Source: Streptomyces melanogenes (GTDB taxonomy: Bacteria > Actinomycetota > Actinomycetes > Streptomycetales > Streptomycetaceae). Taken from it: a stretch of DNA of 64,000 nucleotides. The stretch spans positions 358,592 to 422,591 of the forward strand of contig NZ_BMTS01000007.1 in NCBI RefSeq assembly GCF_014649795.1, written 5' to 3'. This document shows positions 60,269-64,000 of the stretch, piece by piece. The first letter of the stretch is position 1. Every line of letters begins with the position of its first letter. The notes beneath the pieces were generated by a model. It made no database searches and had not been told where the DNA came from. It saw nothing but the letters and a program-made list of their open reading frames with translations. A program made the translations under genes and the position numbers.

Positions 60269-60604
60269 CACCGCGCGGCACCGATGCTCCGCCATCCACC
60301 TGCGATCATCCGGCAGTTCATGGCCGGGTAATGACCCCATGCCCAGCACAACGAGCAAGCCTCGTGCAGGACATGCCAGTACCGTCCAACAAGTCGCCGG
60401 ACCGTCCAGAATCAGCCAGGGACGTCCTGTCCAACAACCCGTGGGGCTTCACATTGACATAGACCCCGCCCCGGCACCGGGGAAGGTGAGGTGAGCAGGT
60501 CGTGCTACGCCCGAGGACATTCCCGGGCCCGGAATGCCAACGCGGGGGGATGGCGCCGACCTGTTCACCTCGTACATCAACGTCCGCTGAGCTTTTCCGC
60601 GTGC
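60269..60604. other. No recognised gene
   Basis: Open frames lack support. GTCCAACAA occurs twice (about 60387 and 60430), each in a short similar context, perhaps a remnant of a repeat element. Confidence 0.35.
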
Positions 60605-61030
60605 TCAGCGCATGCGCTGGAAGGTGCGCAACCCGTCAGCGCTAAACCAGGCGCTGCCGTTGTCGCCCGTGACGATGCGCTCTGAATCCCGGGCCTGACC
60701 GGGCTTCTTGTGGTTGACGTCCCACTCCTGGTAGTGAATCGGGTTGCCGTCACCACCGGTGCGTGGCAATGCTTGGTTGCGATTCGGCCAGGTGGCACCC
60801 CCTCTGGTGCCTGAGCCATCGCTCGGCGGCCACGCGCCGGCGTCGATCAGCTCCAACGTGCGAAACGCCCGCTCCGGAATGGCAGCACGCACGAACCGGG
60901 ACGATTCACCCGACCGCGCCTGCCTGGTACCCCCATTCGCGGTGGTGTCAGCGTGTGCCGTTCCGGAGAAGGCGAGAACTGTCCCGGCAAGAGCAAGGGT
61001 GGCGAGTACACGCCTAGCAGTGTTGATCAT
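60605..61030 (-). CDS. Secreted barnase/RNase Sa-like ribonuclease, catalytic His missing
   Basis: A 141-residue exported protein. Signal peptide MINTARRVLATLALAGTVLA to AHA before DTTANGG. The C-terminal domain follows microbial guanyl-specific RNases: AFRTLELIDAGAWPP, WPNRNQALPR, HYQEWDV with the catalytic Glu near 102, and SERIVTGDNG with the Arg near 118. At the position of the catalytic His (DHYxTF in RNase Sa) it reads ADGLRTF, so the general acid is gone. It may be inactive, may use another residue, or may bind RNA only. ATG 61030 is used; the frame upstream belongs to an IS5 remnant. No barstar-like gene is near. Confidence 0.8.
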   Translation of the reverse strand: MINTARRVLATLALAGTVLAFSGTAHADTTANGGTRQARSGESSRFVRAAIPERAFRTLELIDAGAWPPSDGSGTRGGATWPNRNQALPRTGGDGNPIHYQEWDVNHKKPGQARDSERIVTGDNGSAWFSADGLRTFQRMR

Positions 61031-61039
61031 GCCTCGACA

Positions 61040-61526
61040 ACGATCTCCAGCCGCTGGGGTCACGCAAGCCCGTATGTCCGGCGCTGTGTCGGGGCCAGCG
61101 ATGCTTACCCTGCCGGCGGCAAGGCGGATCTCTGTGGTCAGTCGCCCGCGGGAGCGTCCGATCGCGTGGTGGAGCGGTTCGCCGGCCGGGGCCCCTTCTG
61201 TACGGGCCCCGGCGGCATGCTGGTGAGCACGGACGATAGTGGATCCTTCGCGACCACCCAGTCCAAGCCTTCCCGCGCCAGACTGGGCCAGCAGGGCGCT
61301 GAAGACGCGGCCCCAGGCTCCGGCAATCCCCAGTACCGTAACCGGGTGTAGACGCCCTTCCACGAGCCGTCCGCGGCGGGCAAGTGCGCCCACTGATATC
61401 CGGTGCGGAACGGCCGGGCGATCGCTCGATCACATGGCGGTGCTCCCGCCACCCTCCGCCCCGTTCCGGCCTCCGGTCCGGCAGCAATGGCTCTGTCCGC
61501 GCCCACTGCGTGTCGGTCAACGGCAC
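61040..61526 (-). pseudogene. IS5-family transposase, 5' part, frameshifted
   Basis: Begins VPLTDTQWARTEPLLPDRRP then, in other frames, YQWAHLPAADGSWKGVYTRL, GSTIVRAHQHAAGARTEGAP and HHAIGRSRGRLTTEIRLAAG. These are the successive conserved blocks of IS5-type transposases (LTDxQWxRIEPLLP ... HQHAAGAR ... IGRSRGGLTTK). At least three frame changes. The first catalytic Asp position is lost in the shift. It ends where the RNase gene begins. Confidence 0.8.
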
Positions 61527-61563
61527 GGTCGACCCAACGATCCGATGGCCCGCAGGAAACGGC

Positions 61564-61900
61564 TCAGCTGAGTGATCGCCAGGTCCAGGTGGTGGATACC
61601 TCCAGCGAGTCGACGGGAGTGACCAGGCGCGGGAGAGTGCTGAGGCCGTTCGGCGGGCCGGTCTGCGCTCCGACGGCCACGGTCTCGGCCTCCTCGTCGT
61701 CGATCGTGACCCACTCGGTGCGGCTGGTGACCCTCAACTCCAGGGCCCCGGGCCAGGTGAGCGTGACGTCCACGCCGTCAGGCACCCCAAAGCAATCGTC
61801 CCAGGGACCGGGCTGCGGATCGATTCGACGGCCCGTCGGCAGAGGGTCGTCACCACGTTCCTCCTGCCCGACGCGTCCACGCCGCGCTCACACTCCCGCA
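61564..61900 (-). pseudogene. Aldose 1-epimerase family, C-terminal remnant
   Basis: The minus strand reads IDPQPGPWDDCFGVPDGVDV, TLTWPGALELRVTSRTEWVT, IDDEEAETVAVGAQTGPPNG, LSTLPRLVTPVDSLEVSTTW. WDDCF, LTWPGALEL and QTGPPN match the end of aldose-1-epimerase-like enzymes; the Glu of the EPxTGPPD motif appears as Gly-Ala (VGAQTG), so the usual catalytic glutamate is lost. The front two thirds are missing. Confidence 0.65.
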
Positions 61901-62023
61901 CAGCAACGACCCGCCCCACCGAGGGCGTCAACACCACGACCGTTCATGATCGCGATTCCAGTGACGCTCCGTGGCTCTGGCACGGAAAGTGATCCAGAAC
62001 CAGTTTTAAGTGCTCCTGGGGGT

Positions 62024-62803
62024 TCATCCGGCTGTGATCGGGCCGAGGTAGGTACCGCCCGAGGCGTCAATGGTCTGGCCAGTCACCCAGCGTCCTTGGG
62101 GGCCCGCCAGGAAGCCCACCACACTTGCGATGTCTTCCGGCTCGCCGATCCGTCCGAGCGCGGTGATCGACTCAAGTCCGGCCATCGCCTCGGGAACGCC
62201 GGTCCACCCGGCGGTCATGTCGGTGAGCACCACCCCGGGTTCAACCGTGTTCACCGTGATTCCGCGCCGGCCCAGCTGGTTGGCGAGCGACGGGCTGAGG
62301 GCGGCCAGCGCGGCCTTGGTGACGGTGTAGCCGATCTGGAGGGGGTTCGCGATCCGGGTGGCCGCCGAGCCCACGTTGACGATCCGTCCGCCGTCCCGCA
62401 GCAGCGGCAGTGCCCGCTGGACCACGAAGACCGGCGTGCTCACGTTGACCGCCAGCAGATACTCGAATTCCTCCTCGGTGAGCTGACCGATCGAACTGAC
62501 CGAGTGAATACCCGCATTGTTGACCAGGATGTCCAGGCCATCCACGCCGTGGTCCGCCAACCCGGCGCCGAGCCCCTCGAACAACCGGTCCACCGCGCCG
62601 CTCTCGCCGAACCGGGCCCGCACCGCGAACGCCCGGCCCCCGGCCTCGGCTATCTGTGCCACAGTCTCCGCGGCGGCCTTGTCATTGCCGCCGTAGTGGA
62701 CCGCGACCAGCGCCCCCTCGACGGCTAGCCGCAGGGCGATGGCCCGCCCGATCCCCCGCGAGCCGCCCGTCACCAATGCGGTCCTGCCGTCCAGTTCCCC
62801 CAC
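62024..62803 (-). CDS. Short-chain dehydrogenase/reductase
   Basis: A 259-residue classical SDR oxidoreductase. TALVTGGSRGIGRAIALRLA (NADP-binding TGxxxGIG), the Arg-free VAVHYGGNDKAA loop, ILVNNAGIHS (NNAG), IVNVGSAATR (catalytic Ser) and GYTVTKAALAALS (YxxxK) are all present, as is GQTIDASGGTY at the end. Related to 3-oxoacyl-ACP reductase-like proteins of secondary pathways; substrate not assignable. GTG 62803 with AAGG ahead is chosen. It is transcribed alone. Confidence 0.92.
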   Translation of the reverse strand: MGELDGRTALVTGGSRGIGRAIALRLAVEGALVAVHYGGNDKAAAETVAQIAEAGGRAFAVRARFGESGAVDRLFEGLGAGLADHGVDGLDILVNNAGIHSVSSIGQLTEEEFEYLLAVNVSTPVFVVQRALPLLRDGGRIVNVGSAATRIANPLQIGYTVTKAALAALSPSLANQLGRRGITVNTVEPGVVLTDMTAGWTGVPEAMAGLESITALGRIGEPEDIASVVGFLAGPQGRWVTGQTIDASGGTYLGPITAG

Positions 62804-63426
62804 GATCGCCTTCCCTCCGTGACGCCCCGGTCCCATCCGGGAACGATTCACCCTATGCGGCCCCGGCGACGTGCGGTACTGATCCTCCCGCGCCCACCCA
62901 GGCCGGTGCCCGCCAACCCAAAGGACCAGCACGCGACTTCGCCCCAGCCCGCTCAGCGTGCTGCTGGCCGGCAGCGGCCGTCCTTGCGGCGCCGCGCCCG
63001 CTCCATGACCTGGAACCGGCACGTCGCACCTGGCGAGATATCGATACCGGGCCCGAGCCTTGCTCAACGCCCTCTGCAGAGCGGTGACGGTGAGTTCTTC
63101 ACCGGGGCGCCGTCGGACAGGTTGGGCAGACCTCCGCCGGCACCGAGGCCGGCTAGGGCCGGGATGCCCAGCCAGGCACAGGTGGTGATGGCACGTGCCT
63201 CACCGACCCGGGGGCATTCGGCGAGAGCGCCGTCCGCCAGCACCTACTCCGCGGCGGCCCTGGCCCTGGCCTCGGCAGGGCCCGAGCCAAGCCCGAGGCA
63301 TTGCCGGCCAGCAGTGTTACGACAGAGCAGACCCAGGCATGCACGGTGCCGACGCTGATGCGGCATACCGTCATACGCCCGCTCATCGCGGTCGTCTCCG
63401 GGGGCTGGATCGTGGCTGAGTACGCG
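62804..63426. other. No confident gene over about 620 bases
   Basis: A minus-strand run in the right half (RVGEARAITTCAWLGIPALA GLGAGG, about 63110-63215), broken by a TAG, looks like decayed coding sequence but is unassigned. The left half holds the SDR promoter region. Confidence 0.35.
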
Positions 63427-63840
63427 TCATGAGGACGGCAGTCCCTTGGCTCCGGTGAGGATGGCTCCGGCCATGCGGGCTCCGGTCAGCTTGGCGCCGG
63501 TCAAGTCTGCCCCGGTGAGGTCCGCCCCGGTCAGATTCGCCTCCCGTAGATCGGTTTTCGACAGGTTCACCCAGGGGATGAGGGCGCCTTGGAGATCAGC
63601 GCCCCTGAGGTCGACCGCGGAGAGGTTGGCCAATCCGAAGGAAGCGTTGCGCAGGACGGCGCAGTTGGTCGGCTGCCACTCCTCGGCCGGTGTGGGGCTC
63701 TCGCTGTCCTCGGGCGAGATCAACAGGCTTCGGTCGCAGAACTTGGTCTTGCGCGGCTCGAGTTCATTGAGGAAGGCCTTGGTGAGGTCGGCCTGGGAGA
63801 AGTCGGTTCCGGTGAGGTTGTGGGCACAAGGCTGGATCAC
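63427..63840 (-). CDS. Pentapeptide-repeat protein
   Basis: A 137-residue protein with A(D/N)LxG-type pentapeptide repeats: LTGTDFSQADLTKAFL at the start and a long C-terminal run (NLSAVDLRGADLQGALIPWV, then NLSKTDLREANLTGADLTGA and onward). These fold as a right-handed beta-helix; some mimic DNA and protect gyrase. A less regular insert (KFCDRSLLISPEDSESPTPA) interrupts the helix. GTG 63840 is the only in-frame start after a stop; the ribosome binding site is weak, so the front may be truncated. Confidence 0.78.
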   Translation of the reverse strand: MIQPCAHNLTGTDFSQADLTKAFLNELEPRKTKFCDRSLLISPEDSESPTPAEEWQPTNCAVLRNASFGLANLSAVDLRGADLQGALIPWVNLSKTDLREANLTGADLTGADLTGAKLTGARMAGAILTGAKGLPSS

Positions 63841-63880
63841 GCCGCAGAATCGACGTTTGAGTGGCGTGGATCACTGGAGT

Positions 63881-64000
63881 TCACGGGCGTCGCGCGAGGA
63901 AGACGAACTCTCTTCCTGGTCGGTCAGGCGCATCGCGAACGTCTTCCACCACGTAGCCGTGTGCGGCCAGGTCCCTCTCGACCTCGTCCCGCTCTCGGAA
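63881..64000 (-). CDS. C-terminal end of a probable SAM-dependent methyltransferase (partial)
   Basis: Only the last 39 residues lie in the window: FRERDEVERDLAAHGYVVED, VRDAPDRPGREFVFLARRP, stop at 63881. The L..HGY.V...RDAPDRPGRE.VF.ARRP pattern is the end of class I methyltransferases in actinobacteria. The gene continues beyond base 64000. Confidence 0.55.
   Translation of the reverse strand, partial: FRERDEVERDLAAHGYVVEDVRDAPDRPGREFVFLARRP

Noticed and set aside
1..64000. tRNA, rRNA or known riboswitch
   Set aside because: I found no cloverleaf with a TTC-loop motif, no rRNA sequence and no recognisable riboswitch core; a covariance-model scan would be decisive.

Overview
The window is high-GC actinobacterial DNA. 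Actinobacterial family content, frequent GTG starts, dense Streptomyces-type regulators and secreted proteins, and a rheA/hsp18-type heat-shock locus point to Streptomyces or a close relative. The load of insertion sequences and decayed genes suggests a chromosome arm or a large plasmid; that placement is inference.

Layout. 0.4-5 kb: a dihydrofolate-reductase-family enzyme, a YbdK-type carboxylate-amine ligase, a three-gene membrane operon ending in a DUF6766 protein, and a phosphatase remnant. 5.4-9.4 kb: a MerR regulator behind a long untranslated stretch, a decayed beta-carbonic anhydrase, and a heat-shock block (hsp18, two DUF2267 genes, divergent rheA) with a recognisable RheA operator. 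9.4-17 kb: an ISL3 scrap, an IS256 element that cuts an alpha/beta-hydrolase gene, an integrase tail, a membrane protein, a secreted protein and an IS21 element with a broken istA. 17-23.4 kb: an epoxide-hydrolase-like gene with a divergent HxlR regulator, a 155-bp MITE with 8-bp target duplications, a MarR-headed operon, and an orphan class III lanthipeptide (RamS/AmfS-like) precursor gene. 23.4-30 kb: an IS3 element, a nested IS3/IS30 wreck, a secreted PQQ-type beta-propeller protein and a second ISL3 scrap. 30-47 kb: an AraC regulator and a run of secreted proteins: a ricin-lectin-like protein, a secreted endonuclease with a possible immunity partner, a 1455-residue toxin with a NucA/NucB DNase tip facing an SMI1/KNR4 immunity-type gene, and a small ricin-type lectin. 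An IS5/IS110/IS701 mosaic lies inside this run; its IS110 gene carries an 8-bp repeat tract that shifts the frame. 47-55 kb: an intact IS30 inside an IS3 orfB, a TPR gene fragment, a small secreted protein, a solitary type I-E-like CRISPR repeat, an IS630 scrap, and a quinone-oxidoreductase/TetR pair. 55-64 kb: a large 2OG-Fe(II) oxygenase, an accessory operon, a secreted barnase-like RNase that lacks the expected catalytic histidine, IS5 and aldose-epimerase remnants, an SDR oxidoreductase, a pentapeptide-repeat protein and the end of a probable methyltransferase.

How the genes fit together. Three themes recur. First, secreted antagonism: at least three secreted nuclease-like proteins, two lectin-like proteins and two immunity-type genes. 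Second, redox or stress genes paired with one-component regulators (HxlR, MarR, TetR, RheA) that have visible operator symmetry. Third, heavy IS traffic, with nested insertions and many frameshifted remnants. The most novel item is the lanthipeptide precursor at 22760-22906, which has no LanKC-type synthetase in the window.
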